Source: DASXUX01 sp036504595 (GTDB lineage Bacteria; Planctomycetota; SZUA-567; H5-PLA8). Taken from it: 64,000 nucleotides of DNA. Of the stretch, positions 13,607 through 22,026 are shown one piece after another. The notes beneath the pieces were generated by a model. The model was given only the letters and a program-made list of their open reading frames with translations. It was not told where the DNA came from and did no database searches. The DNA lies in the NCBI GenBank assembly GCA_036504595.1, contig DASXUX010000069.1, positions 81,814 to 145,813 of the forward strand. The letters are read 5' to 3'. Each line of letters opens with the position of its first letter. The stretch's first letter is position 1. The translations under genes were made by a program, and so were the position numbers.

Positions 13607-14602
13607 TTCCGTCTCCGCCGGCGGCAGCGGAATCTTGCACGACCCCGGCTTCAGCGTCAGCCGCGGCCGGTAATCCTCATCATGCACGCTGGCCGATCCG
13701 GATACCACTTGCTGACTCACCCCCGAAGCCGCCGCGATCATCGCCGGCGTCGCCTCGCTCACCTGCGTGGCTGAAACCGCCGCCGGATGAATGCTCTCGT
13801 TCTCGGGGCTGTTCCCCGGTAGCGCAACCGTTTCAGAGACCGGCGCAACAACGACTGCGGCCTCCACCTTAGGAGTCTCGTTAGCGACCACGGGCGCCGC
13901 GACGACCGGCTCTAAAGCCTTCGCAAATTCACTGTTGCTTGCGGGTGCCATCACCGGCGCCTCAACCGTCGGCGGCTCAGCCATTGTCGGCGCAGTCACC
14001 ACGGCGGCTTCGACGACCACGGGCGCAGTGACCATCGTGGCCTCAATCGCCGCGGTCTGCTCGGTCGGCGCACTCGCAGCCGCCTCGCCCTTCACAGCCT
14101 CATCGGCGATAGTCGGCCCAGCAATCACCGCAGGTTCGCTTGTCGCAGGTTCGCTGCCGACGACCGGCGCAGCGATCACTGCCGTCTCAACCTTCGCTGG
14201 TTCCGCCGCAACCACGGCCGCCTTCGCAGTTTCCTCTACTGCCACCGCTGTTCCCGCCGCCGCCGCTCCCTCACGGTCGCGGTTCTGATCTTCTCCGCCG
14301 TCGCTCCTGCCTACTGCGTCCTGCGTCCTGCCTCCTGGCTGTTCCCCGTCTCCGCGTCCCCGCGTCTCCGCGTCGCCGTTTTTCGTGCCGTCGCTCCTGC
14401 CTACTGCGTCCTGCGTCCTGCCTCCCGGCTGTACCCCGTCTCCGTTCGTCGTGCCGTCGCTCCCGCCTCCTGCCTCCTGCCTCCTGCCTACTGTCCGTCC
14501 CGTCCCCCCATCCCGCTGTTCGTTTCCGTCCAGGACTCCAGAATCCAGACTCCCAGACTCCAGACTCTTCGGCTGCCCCACCAGCGCCGTTACCGGCGCC
14601 AC
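13604..14602 (-). CDS. Disordered Ala/Val/Glu-rich protein, probable out-of-frame extension of ParA
   Basis: The 332 residues from the GTG at 14602 have little predicted order. The N-terminal third is Gly/Arg/Asp-rich and encoded by heptamer arrays. The middle is Ala/Pro/Val/Glu-rich (PVVVEAAVVTAPTMAEPP). A more ordinary tail ends in DYRPRLTLKPGSCKIPLPP. The frame is open upstream of the GTG to 14728, overlapping the end of parA by more than 130 bases in another frame. I infer that both were once a single gene, with a ParA ATPase domain and a long disordered C-terminus, split by a change in the 7-base arrays. Translation on its own by overlap with the parA stop remains possible. Confidence 0.5.
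   Translation of the reverse strand: MAPVTALVGQPKSLESGSLDSGVLDGNEQRDGGTGRTVGRRQEAGGGSDGTTNGDGVQPGGRTQDAVGRSDGTKNGDAETRGRGDGEQPGGRTQDAVGRSDGGEDQNRDREGAAAAGTAVAVEETAKAAVVAAEPAKVETAVIAAPVVGSEPATSEPAVIAGPTIADEAVKGEAAASAPTEQTAAIEATMVTAPVVVEAAVVTAPTMAEPPTVEAPVMAPASNSEFAKALEPVVAAPVVANETPKVEAAVVVAPVSETVALPGNSPENESIHPAAVSATQVSEATPAMIAAASGVSQQVVSGSASVHDEDYRPRLTLKPGSCKIPLPPAETE
14262..14289. repeat. Dispersed repeat, copy 2 (inverted, inside coding sequence)
   Basis: This is the reverse complement of ATCAGAACCGCGACCGTGAG GGAGCGGC. It is translated as DQNRDREGAAA in the disordered protein. The other copies are at 8295 and 17123. Confidence 0.65.
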
Positions 14603-14658
14603 ATGCGTCTGCGGCTCAGCCGTGCCCTCGCTCCTGCCTCCTGCCTCCTGCCTCCTGG
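14304..14658. repeat. Four coding heptamer arrays of the CTCCTGC family
   Basis: Arrays lie at 14304-14338 (CTCCTGC, CTACTGC, GTCCTGC, GTCCTGC, CTCCTGG), 14394-14428 (the same first four units, then CTCCCGG), 14460-14494 (CTCCCGC, three CTCCTGC, CTACTGT) and 14631-14658 (three CTCCTGC, CTCCTGG). Between them are CCGTCTCCGCGTCC-like and ACTCCAG-like runs. In the minus-strand frame they encode QEAGG/RRQ-type peptides. Because 7 is not a multiple of 3, any unit gain or loss shifts the frame. Confidence 0.8.
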
Positions 14659-15579
14659 CTGTTCCCCGTTCCCCCGTCTCCCCGTCTCCCCGTCTTTCGC
14701 GGTTAGCCGTTGTGGACTCGCAAAGAGATCAGCCGTAAATGTGAGCTTTCCGCCGGCCGACTGCTCCCGCGCCGTAATGCGTTCGGCGCACTGGCACACA
14801 GGACAGCCCGTCTCCATCTCGAGCACTTCCAGGCACAGCGCCAAGTAGGCCTTCGCCGCGTGGCAGGCCGGATCGAAATGAATGACCGGCACGCCTTCCT
14901 TCTGGCTTTCGGCCACCTTAATGTTCTGCTTCACCGTTGTCGTGAAAATCAGGTCGCGCAACCGCTCGTCCTGCCGCATGCTTTCCAGCGTCACACGCGA
15001 AACATTCGTACGCCCGTCAAACATCGTCACCAGCACGCCGCTGACCTTCAGGCTCGGGTTCATCGCCTCGCGAATCATGCCGACGACTTCGAAAAGCTTG
15101 CCCAGGCCTTCCAGAGCGAACGGGTGAGCTTGCAGCGGCACGAGCACTTCGCTGCATGCCGCCGTCGCGTTCACCGTCAGCAGCGACAGGCTCGGCAGGC
15201 AGTCGATCAGGATGTAATCGTATTGCTCTCTGGGCCTCTCCAGCCCTTTCGCCAGCCGCGTCTCGCGCCCGATCATCGAAATCATTTCGATTTCGGCGCC
15301 GGAGAGATCGATGTGGCTCGGCAGCAGGTCCAGCCCGTCCCATTTCGTGCGAACGATCAGTTTCGCCGCGTCAGACTTGGGATCTGTCAACAGTTCATAG
15401 ACCGAAACGCTCAGGTCCGCCGCCCGCTGCCCCAGCCCCAGCGTCAGATTCGCCTGCGGGTCCAGGTCCACGAGCAACACGCGTTTGCCGCGCGCCGCCA
15501 GAGCCGCGCCCAAGTTCAGCGTCGTGGTGGTCTTTCCCACGCCGCCCTTCTGATTCATGATCGATATGACGCGCGCCAC
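14590..15579 (-). CDS. parA: ParA/Soj-family chromosome partitioning ATPase
   Basis: The protein has 329 residues. ISIMNQKGGVGKTTTTLNLG carries the deviant Walker A motif with its signature lysine. VDLDPQANLTLGLG and DYILIDCLPSLSLLTVNA are the other ParA motifs. The GTG at 15579 gives the usual MARVISIMNQKGG N-terminus; a TTG at 15597 would add six residues. The core ends near residue 265 with a Cys-pair segment (CPVCQCAERIT). After that the sequence runs into heptamer-encoded GNGEQPGGRRQEAG and stops in Arg-rich residues, as expected after a frameshift. No parB is adjacent, but a parS-type site lies at 8496. Confidence 0.85.
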   Translation of the reverse strand: MARVISIMNQKGGVGKTTTTLNLGAALAARGKRVLLVDLDPQANLTLGLGQRAADLSVSVYELLTDPKSDAAKLIVRTKWDGLDLLPSHIDLSGAEIEMISMIGRETRLAKGLERPREQYDYILIDCLPSLSLLTVNATAACSEVLVPLQAHPFALEGLGKLFEVVGMIREAMNPSLKVSGVLVTMFDGRTNVSRVTLESMRQDERLRDLIFTTTVKQNIKVAESQKEGVPVIHFDPACHAAKAYLALCLEVLEMETGCPVCQCAERITAREQSAGGKLTFTADLFASPQRLTAKDGETGRRGNGEQPGGRRQEAGARARLSRRRMWRR

Positions 15580-15666
15580 GTTCAACTCACGCCCCAAGCC
15601 AACCCGCTCTATTCAAGTCCGGCCGTACACGTTAGTCCCCTCCGCCCAAAAAGTGAAAAGCAAAAA

Positions 15667-15883
15667 CGGATTTGGTGAGTGGTACTTGGTGAGTGGTGAA
15701 TGGTGGAGTGGTGAGTGGTGGTCTGGTGGCATGTCCGGCATCGCTGCAACCTTTACTGTTTCGTCGCGACCACAAAGAGGAATTCGTCTCAAAAAACTCT
15801 GTGCCCCTCCGCGTCCTCTGTGGCTCTGTGTTGAAGTCCTTTCCTTCTGCCTTATTTTTGCGTTTTGCGTTTTGCGTTTTGAA
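15667..15883. repeat. Composite of three heptamer families upstream of trpB
   Basis: GGTGAGT, GGTACTT, GGTGAGT, GGTGAAT-type units run from 15674 to about 15728. CTCTGTG/CCTCCGCG units run at 15796-15835, ending CTCTGTGTTGAAGT. Three TTTTGCG and one TTTTGAA run at 15856-15883. No gene is seen between 15598 and 15918. The trpB ribosome-binding site follows directly. Confidence 0.65.
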
Positions 15884-15901
15884 TTTATCCTAAAGCCCTG
15901 A

Positions 15902-15910
15902 AAAAGGAGG
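15902..15910 (+). promoter_or_regulatory. Ribosome-binding site that decides an ATT start for trpB
   Basis: AAAAGGAGG ends at 15910. The ATG directly after it (15911) is out of frame with trpB. The in-frame ATT at 15919 is 8 bases away, which is ideal spacing. Confidence 0.55.
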
Positions 15911-15918
15911 ATGCCCCA

Positions 15919-17142
15919 ATTAGCGCTTCTCAGAATTCCACCCAACCCGACCCCCGCGGCTACTTCGGCGGCGACAATGGCTTCGGCGGCCGCTACGTCC
16001 CCGAAACCCTCATGCCCGCCTGCCAGCAGCTCGACGAACAGTACACCGCGGCCAAAGCCGACCCGGCTTTCCAGCGCGAACTCGACGACCTGCTGCGCGA
16101 TTACGTCGGCCGGCCGAACCCATTGACGCTCGCCGGCCGCCTGACCGCCGACGTCGGCGGCGCAAAAATCTGGCTCAAGCGCGAAGACCTCAATCACACC
16201 GGCGCGCACAAGATCAACAACACCCTCGGCCAGATCCTGCTCACGCGCCGCATGGGCAAGAAGCGCGTCATCGCCGAAACTGGAGCCGGCCAGCACGGCG
16301 TCGCCACCGCCACCGCCGCCGCGCTCTTCGGCATGGAATGCTGCGTCTACATGGGCGCCGAAGACGTCCGCCGCCAGGCCCTCAACGTCTTCCGCATGGA
16401 ACTGCTCGGCTCGAAAGTTGTCTCCGTGCAAAGCGGCCAGCGCACGCTCAAAGATGCCTGCAACGAAGCCATGCGCGACTGGATGTCGAGCGTCGGAACG
16501 ACGCATTACGTGATCGGTTCGGTGATGGGCCCGCATCCCTTCCCGATGATGGTGCGCGATTTCCAAGCCATCATCGGCCGCGAAGTGCGCCAGCAGCTTC
16601 AACAGCTTGAAGGAAAACTCCCCGATGCCGTCGTCGCCTGCGTTGGCGGCGGCAGCAACGCCATGGGCATCTTCTATCCCTTCCTCAACGACGCGGCCGT
16701 CCGCCTCGTTGGAGTTGAAGCCGCCGGTCACGGCGTGAATACTCCGCAGCACGCCGCGACGCTCGCGAAGGGCAAGCCCGGCGTTCTGCACGGCATGAAA
16801 ACATACGTGCTTCAAGATGATGACGGCCAGACCGCGCAGGTCCATTCCGTTTCCGCCGGCCTCGATTACCCCGGCGTCGGTCCCGAACACGCATGGTTGA
16901 AAGACACGGGCCGAGCCGAATACCGCAATTGCACCGACGCCGAAGCTCTCGCCGCCTTCCAGCGCCTGGCCAAACTCGAAGGCATCATCCCCGCCCTCGA
17001 AAGCGCCCACGCCGTCCATCAGGCCTGCAACGTCGCGAAGGAAATTGGCCCCGGCAAAAACGTCGTCATCTGCCTCTCCGGCCGCGGCGACAAAGACTGC
17101 GAAGAAGTCCGCCGCATCCTCGCATCAGTACCGCGACCGTAA
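15919..17142 (+). CDS. trpB: Tryptophan synthase beta chain
   Basis: This pyridoxal-phosphate enzyme condenses indole and serine to tryptophan, together with TrpA. It has 407 residues, normal for TrpB. Family motifs are GYFGGDNGFGGRYVPETL near the start, REDLNHTGAHKINNTLGQ with the PLP lysine, AETGAGQHGVATAT, and CVGGGSNAMGIFYPF for phosphate binding. The first in-frame ATG (16012) would remove the conserved N-terminus. The only start that keeps it and has a ribosome-binding site (AAAGGAGG, 8-base spacing) is ATT at 15919. No other trp gene is adjacent. The last codons (ASVPRP, stop) are formed by a dispersed repeat. Confidence 0.88.
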   Translation: MSASQNSTQPDPRGYFGGDNGFGGRYVPETLMPACQQLDEQYTAAKADPAFQRELDDLLRDYVGRPNPLTLAGRLTADVGGAKIWLKREDLNHTGAHKINNTLGQILLTRRMGKKRVIAETGAGQHGVATATAAALFGMECCVYMGAEDVRRQALNVFRMELLGSKVVSVQSGQRTLKDACNEAMRDWMSSVGTTHYVIGSVMGPHPFPMMVRDFQAIIGREVRQQLQQLEGKLPDAVVACVGGGSNAMGIFYPFLNDAAVRLVGVEAAGHGVNTPQHAATLAKGKPGVLHGMKTYVLQDDDGQTAQVHSVSAGLDYPGVGPEHAWLKDTGRAEYRNCTDAEALAAFQRLAKLEGIIPALESAHAVHQACNVAKEIGPGKNVVICLSGRGDKDCEEVRRILASVPRP

Positions 17143-17152
17143 GGGAGCGGCG
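17123..17152. repeat. Dispersed repeat, copy 3, overlapping the trpB stop codon
   Basis: CATCAGTACCGCGACCGTAA GGGAGCGGCG encodes the last residues of TrpB and supplies its TAA stop. It is nearly identical to the copy at 8295. A REP-like hairpin follows directly. Confidence 0.7.
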
Positions 17153-17156
17153 CAGT

Positions 17157-17216
17157 TCCCTCTCCCCCGCGAGGGAGAGGGCCGACACGAGCGCAGCGAG
17201 TGCGGGGTGAGGGGGC
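17157..17216. repeat. REP-like hairpin between convergent genes (copy 1)
   Basis: CCCTCTCCCCCGCGAGGGAG AGGG forms a strong hairpin, followed by a GCGCAGCGAGTGCGGGGTGA GGGGG tail. It lies between trpB and the convergent gene ending at 17230, where it could stop transcription from both sides. Similar elements are at 23316 and 27718 and in fragments around 6965. Confidence 0.7.
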
Positions 17217-17229
17217 GTCTCTACACCCG

Positions 17230-18888
17230 CTACTCCAATTTGTACAATCCCACATCATCAAACCAGCACGCATCCTCTTCCTTCGACTGTCCCGCGACGC
17301 GCAACAAGATGACGATCTGCTCCGCCCCCGCCGGCACCGTCACCACGCCAGACGCGTGCTCCCATTCCACTCCTTCAACGCGCAGGAACGACACCGCCTG
17401 ATCCAAATGCTCCAGCGTCCAGCGGCCATCTTTCGTTTGCCACCGCACCAGAATCGAACACGCCGACCCGCCTTTGCGCAGACAGTCGGCTTCGATAACG
17501 TACGTCTCGCCCGCCTTCGCTTCGTGCTTCTGTAGAAAACACCCATTCGTCACATTCACCGCTTTCGCCGACCCCGCTCCGCCGCGTCCCGTAGCACGAT
17601 CCGCAGAAAACGTGCCATGCGATTCCTTCGCCTGCCACGTCGAGAACGCCTTCGGCTTGCTCCCTTCCGCCTCCTCAAAGCTCGCGTTCTCGATCAGATT
17701 CTTCAGCGTGCCCTTCTTCTTCCCGTCCGCGATCTCTTCCCGCGCCGCCCCGACCGGATCGCCCGCAAACCGGATCGCGCGCGTGATCCCCGGCATCGCC
17801 TCTTCCCACAACCGCCCCTTGCCGGGTGTGTCCTTCACCGCATTCTCGTTCCACTTCGAAGGCGTCGTCTTCCACCAGCGGCATTGCTCGCCATAAACCC
17901 ACACGTACTCGTCGCACACTTGCCGAGCGAGCGCCAGATTGCGGCGCAGCCGCTCCAGCCGCGACCCGCCCCCGCCGCCGATGTACCACGGGCTCGTCTC
18001 CGCATTCAAAAAGCAGTCCAGGTAAAAACCAAATCCCACCTGCACCTGCGCCTGATACTTTGCGCGATTTTCCGGCGAAACCAGCCGCATCGCCGGCCCC
18101 GAGCGCGTGCGCACGCGGTTGTAGGTGTTCAGATACGCGAGCACATCGTCATAGCGGTACGCGCACTCGCACCCATCGACAAGCGTCATCTCCGGTCCAA
18201 TACTGTCCAGCATTCCATCCACAAACGCCGGCAGCAACCCGTAGTGATCGCCCGACAGCTCCGACTGCGGATCGTCCACGTCCCCCGCCTTCATTGGCTG
18301 ACTGTTCAAGAAGAACGAAAGTACCGTCGCGTTCGGAAACTGCCCTTTGATTGCCGCCATGAACTGCCCGCCTCGCTTGCGCACCACCGCCGCGGATTCC
18401 TTGAACGTTCGTCCGCCGCTCGCGTCATAGCGAAAAATGATCTTGCCATACGGTTCGGGATCGAGACAAATCCCCTTGCACCCGCTCTCGTGAGCCAGCC
18501 ATGCGACAAGCTGTGTTTTTTCCGTTAGCGTCGTCCAATCCGCGTCGTTGAACCAATCGACGTTCCCTGGCGTCGAATTCACCCGCACAAAGTTGTGCGT
18601 GAAGCGCTTGAACGCGCACGCCTTCAAATCATCCAGCGCCGCCTGCACCCACTCCTTCTTCCAAGGCTTCGCATTCCAAAACGCTTGCGAATTCGCTCCT
18701 TCCACTTCGAGTTTGAAGATCACCCCGTCAAAGGGCGCCCGCTCCATCTCCTGCCAATGCTCACGCAACTCGCGCGTGCTGGGAATATCCCACCCAATCT
18801 CAATCAGCTTCTTCCGCGGCGCTTCGTCCGAAATAGCCTCTGCACAGAAAAGGGCTAGAACACAGACGCATCGGCAGATAGGTGTCAT
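17230..18888 (-). CDS. Secreted hydrolase-like protein with C-terminal carbohydrate-binding-like domain
   Basis: The protein has 552 residues. A signal peptide (CRCVCVLALFCAEAIS) is followed by a long region that resembles a TIM-barrel glycoside hydrolase (KLIEIGWDIPST, GVIFKLEVEG, GICLDPEPYG, VDGCECAYRYDD). Near residue 395 a jelly-roll module of CBM4/9 type begins (LIENASFEEAEG...CWFDDVGLYKLE). I do not recognise a specific GH family, and catalytic acids cannot be fixed by eye. The start at 18888 has AGGAGA about 6 bases upstream; an ATG at 18924 lacks one. It probably acts on plant or algal polysaccharide outside the cytoplasm. Confidence 0.6.
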   Translation of the reverse strand: MTPICRCVCVLALFCAEAISDEAPRKKLIEIGWDIPSTRELREHWQEMERAPFDGVIFKLEVEGANSQAFWNAKPWKKEWVQAALDDLKACAFKRFTHNFVRVNSTPGNVDWFNDADWTTLTEKTQLVAWLAHESGCKGICLDPEPYGKIIFRYDASGGRTFKESAAVVRKRGGQFMAAIKGQFPNATVLSFFLNSQPMKAGDVDDPQSELSGDHYGLLPAFVDGMLDSIGPEMTLVDGCECAYRYDDVLAYLNTYNRVRTRSGPAMRLVSPENRAKYQAQVQVGFGFYLDCFLNAETSPWYIGGGGGSRLERLRRNLALARQVCDEYVWVYGEQCRWWKTTPSKWNENAVKDTPGKGRLWEEAMPGITRAIRFAGDPVGAAREEIADGKKKGTLKNLIENASFEEAEGSKPKAFSTWQAKESHGTFSADRATGRGGAGSAKAVNVTNGCFLQKHEAKAGETYVIEADCLRKGGSACSILVRWQTKDGRWTLEHLDQAVSFLRVEGVEWEHASGVVTVPAGAEQIVILLRVAGQSKEEDACWFDDVGLYKLE

Positions 18889-19078
18889 GCTGAATCTCCT
18901 CGCGATGTACTCTGATTTGTTCAACGCAGTCTAGCGAGTTTCCCTCATCGCCCTCCACCACAAATTTCACAACTTCCGGTACTTTTCTAGCTTATGCTTC
19001 AGACTCTCCTTGAAGCCAAAACGAAACTCGATAAACCCACCTACTGCACGTGAATGGCGTAAGCAGGGTTCCATAGAG

Positions 19079-19130
19079 TCTCTCTGTTCTCTGCGACCTC
19101 TGCGTTCTCTGCGTCTCTGCGTTGAAGTAG
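19079..19130. repeat. CTCTGCG-type array upstream of the dehydrogenase gene
   Basis: Units TCTCTGTTC, TCTGCGACC, TCTGCGTTC, TCTGCGTC and TCTGCGTTGAAGTAG end 27 bases before the start codon. The end CTCTGCGTTGAAGT matches CTCTGTGTTGAAGT upstream of trpB. Confidence 0.6.
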
Positions 19131-19156
19131 TGAACCGCAAAAGGACCGGCTATCTT

Positions 19157-20305
19157 ATGAACCATCTCACCGCAGCCGTCATCGGAGCCGGCTTCATCGG
19201 CCCCGTACACGTCGAAGCCCTCAAACGCATCGGCGTCTCCATTAGTGGCATCCTCGGCGTGGACGAAACCGAATCCAAACGCGCCGCCGACTCGCTCGGA
19301 CTCCCGCGCGCATACCGCAGCCTCGATGAAGTGTTCGCTGATAAGAGCGTGCAGTCCGTTCACATCACCACGCCCAACCGCTTTCACTACGACATGGCCA
19401 CGCGTGCGCTCAAGGCCGGCAAGCACGTCCTCTGCGAAAAGCCCCTCGCGATGAACTCCGGTGAGTCCGCGCAGCTCGTCAAACTCGCGAAAAAAACAAA
19501 ACTCGCCGCCGGCGTGAACTACAACATCCGCTTCTACCCACTGTGCCTCGACGCCCGCGACCGCGTTCGCGACGGGAAGATCGGCCGCGTCCTCAGCGTT
19601 GTTGGCAGCTACGTCCAGGACTGGTTGCTTCTGCCGACGGATTACAATTGGCGCGTCCTGGCCAAAGAGGGTGGGGAGCTTCGCGCCGTCGCCGACATCG
19701 GCACGCACTGGCTCGATCTCATCCACGCAATTACCGGCCTCGAAGTTGAATCGCTTTGCGCAGACTTGAAGACCGTGCATCCGGTTCGTCAGCGCCCCAA
19801 AGGCGAAGTCCAGACCTTCAAGGGCAAAGAGGAAAAGATCGTCGCGACCGAACCCGTCAAAATCGACACCGAAGACTGCGGCGCGATCCTCCTGCGCTTC
19901 AAAGGCGGCAGCCGTGGCGTGCTCTGGGTTTCCCAAGTCACCGCCGGCCGCAAGAATTGCCTGCGCTTTGAAATTGGCGGCGACAAGTCCGCTCTATCTT
20001 GGAACAGCGAGGAGCCCAATACCATGTGGATCGGCCATCGCGGCCAACCCAACGAAAGCCTGATCCGCGATCCATCGCTCGTCAGCGACACCGCGCGCAA
20101 GTTCATCAACTATCCCGGCGGCCACGCCGAAGGTTTCCCCGACACGTTCAAGCAGTGCTTCAAAGCTTTCTATAGTTACATCGCGGCCGGCGACTTCAGC
20201 GCGCCCGCGCCGTTCCCGACCTTCGAAGATGGCCACCGCGAAATCGTTCTCTGTGAGGCGATTCTCCGCAGCCACCGCCAGAACAAATGGGTCAACGTTA
20301 AGTGA
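19157..20305 (+). CDS. Gfo/Idh/MocA-family oxidoreductase (cytosolic)
   Basis: The protein has 382 residues. The N-terminal Rossmann fold carries AVIGAGFIGPVHVEALKR (GxGxxG) and the family motif CEKPLAMN. The C-terminal alpha/beta domain contains the substrate-site segment VADIGTHWLDLIH. It is an NAD(P)-dependent sugar, inositol or amino-sugar dehydrogenase of unknown substrate. No signal peptide is present. An in-frame ATG at 19010 lies within the repeat array and would add an unrelated tail, so ATG 19157 with AAAAGGA upstream is preferred. The next gene follows 10 bases later, which suggests an operon with the isomerase and deoC. Confidence 0.85.
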   Translation: MNHLTAAVIGAGFIGPVHVEALKRIGVSISGILGVDETESKRAADSLGLPRAYRSLDEVFADKSVQSVHITTPNRFHYDMATRALKAGKHVLCEKPLAMNSGESAQLVKLAKKTKLAAGVNYNIRFYPLCLDARDRVRDGKIGRVLSVVGSYVQDWLLLPTDYNWRVLAKEGGELRAVADIGTHWLDLIHAITGLEVESLCADLKTVHPVRQRPKGEVQTFKGKEEKIVATEPVKIDTEDCGAILLRFKGGSRGVLWVSQVTAGRKNCLRFEIGGDKSALSWNSEEPNTMWIGHRGQPNESLIRDPSLVSDTARKFINYPGGHAEGFPDTFKQCFKAFYSYIAAGDFSAPAPFPTFEDGHREIVLCEAILRSHRQNKWVNVK

Positions 20306-20315
20306 GGGCTAGCCA

Positions 20316-21227
20316 ATGAAGCTTGGTTTCTTCACCGCCATTCTGCCCGACCTTAGTTTTGAGGAAGTTGTCCAGTTCGCCGAGGCCAACGGCTTCCGCT
20401 GCCTGGAAGTCGCCTGCTGGCCGAAAATGAAGGCCGACCGCCGCTACGCCGGCATTACCCACATTGACGTGGACGAGCTGGGTGACGCGGACGTGCAGGA
20501 AATAAAGGAGTGGACCGAGAATAGCGAAGTCGAAATCTCGGCACTGGGTTATTACCCAAACCCGCTCTGCGCGGATGAAGCCGAAGCCGCCAAAGCCATC
20601 GACCACATCAGAAAGATGATCTCCGCCGCGCAAAAACTCGGCCTCTCCAACGTGAATACTTTCGTCGGCCGCGACCCATCGAAGTCGATGGACGACAACT
20701 GGAAAGTCTTCGACAAGCGCTGGCCGGCGATCATCGAGCACGCCGAAAAATGCGGCGTAAAAGTAGGCATCGAAAACTGCCCCATGCTCTTCTCCGGCGA
20801 CGAATGGCCCGGTGGAAAAAACATGGCTATTTCACCCAAGATCTGGCGCGAAATGTTCCGCCGCATCCCAAGCAAGAACTTCGGTCTTAACTACGATCCC
20901 TCGCACGCCGTCTGGCAGATGATGGACAGCCCTGCGCACATTCGGGAGTTCGCCGACCGCATCTTCCACGTGCACGCGAAAGACGCGCGAGTGCTGCACG
21001 AGAGAATCAACGATGTTGGCATACTCTCATCGCCGCTCGAATTCCACGAGCCCAAGCTCCCCGGCCTAGGCGATGTGCCGTGGGGCCGCTTCTTCGCAGC
21101 CTTGACAGACATTCGCTACCACGGCGGCGTGTGCATCGAAGTGGAGGACCGTGCCTACGAAGGCAGCGTTGCTGATCGCAAGCGCGCGCTCCTGCAGTCC
21201 AAGCGCTTTCTGGAAAGCTACTGCTAG
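20316..21227 (+). CDS. Sugar phosphate isomerase/epimerase (TIM barrel)
   Basis: The 303 residues belong to the xylose-isomerase-like/AP-endonuclease-2 superfamily. Expected metal or catalytic residues are Glu in VGIENCPM, Asp and His in NYDPSHAVW, His in FHVHAKDA and Glu in VCIEVED. It sits 10 bases after the dehydrogenase gene. Such pairs commonly work together in inositol or sugar catabolism, oxidising and then isomerising or cleaving one sugar. The exact substrate cannot be read from the sequence. Confidence 0.82.
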   Translation: MKLGFFTAILPDLSFEEVVQFAEANGFRCLEVACWPKMKADRRYAGITHIDVDELGDADVQEIKEWTENSEVEISALGYYPNPLCADEAEAAKAIDHIRKMISAAQKLGLSNVNTFVGRDPSKSMDDNWKVFDKRWPAIIEHAEKCGVKVGIENCPMLFSGDEWPGGKNMAISPKIWREMFRRIPSKNFGLNYDPSHAVWQMMDSPAHIREFADRIFHVHAKDARVLHERINDVGILSSPLEFHEPKLPGLGDVPWGRFFAALTDIRYHGGVCIEVEDRAYEGSVADRKRALLQSKRFLESYC

Positions 21228-21264
21228 CTTGCTGTCGCTCTGAGACTAAAGAAAGGGAACCCTG

Positions 21265-22026
21265 ATGAGTACCATGCCTACGTTGCGCGAACTAGCCAAG
21301 ATGATCGATCATTCTTTGCTGCATCCAACCATGACCGATGCGCAGATCGCCGATGGCTGCCATCTGGCTCGTCAATACGACGTGGCAACCGCTTGCGTAA
21401 AACCGTATGCAATTCCCATCGCCAAGGACATCCTGGCTGGCAGCGGCGTCGGCGTTTGCCCTGTCATCGGGTTTCCTCATGGGAACAGCACGACGACAAT
21501 CAAGGTGAAGGAAGCGCAGGAGGCCGCTCGCGCCGGTGGATCCGAAATTGATATGGTCATCAATATTGGCAAGGCTCTGGGTGGCGATTGGACCTATGTC
21601 GAAGCCGAAGTCAAAGCAATTAACGACGCCGTCAAGGCCGAGAAGGCAATCCTGAAGGTCATCTTCGAAAACGATTACCTGAAGGACGAGCAGATCATAC
21701 GGCTATGCCAGATTTGCTCTGCTGTCGGCGTTGCGTTTGTCAAGACCTCCACTGGCTATGGCTTCGTCAAGCAACCCAATGGCGATTACAACTACAAAGG
21801 CGCAACCGAGGCTCATCTGAAACTCATGCGCCAGCACTGCCCGCCCAACATTCAGATCAAAGCGGCCGGCGGCGTTCGTACGCTGGATGACTTGCTCCGC
21901 GTGAGATCCTTAGGTGTCTCTCGCATTGGCGCCACCGCGACCGCGGCCATGCTCGAGGAAGCAAAGAAACGGCTGGGGCTAGAGGTAAGTGGTTCCAAGC
22001 GCAAGCCGGAGACTCCTGGATATTAG
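21265..22026 (+). CDS. deoC: Deoxyribose-phosphate aldolase
   Basis: The 253-residue class I aldolase splits 2-deoxyribose-5-phosphate into glyceraldehyde-3-phosphate and acetaldehyde. The Schiff-base lysine is Lys160 in VAFVKTSTGYG; the second active-site lysine lies in IQIKAAGGVR. SEIDMVINIG is another family motif. The length is normal. AAAGGGA lies 7 bases before the ATG. It is third in line after the dehydrogenase and isomerase, 37 bases downstream, and may complete a short sugar-breakdown operon. Confidence 0.93.
   Translation: MSTMPTLRELAKMIDHSLLHPTMTDAQIADGCHLARQYDVATACVKPYAIPIAKDILAGSGVGVCPVIGFPHGNSTTTIKVKEAQEAARAGGSEIDMVINIGKALGGDWTYVEAEVKAINDAVKAEKAILKVIFENDYLKDEQIIRLCQICSAVGVAFVKTSTGYGFVKQPNGDYNYKGATEAHLKLMRQHCPPNIQIKAAGGVRTLDDLLRVRSLGVSRIGATATAAMLEEAKKRLGLEVSGSKRKPETPGY

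Noticed and set aside
15911..15913. ATG right after AAAGGAGG as the trpB start
   Set aside because: It is out of frame with TrpB and too close to the Shine-Dalgarno sequence.
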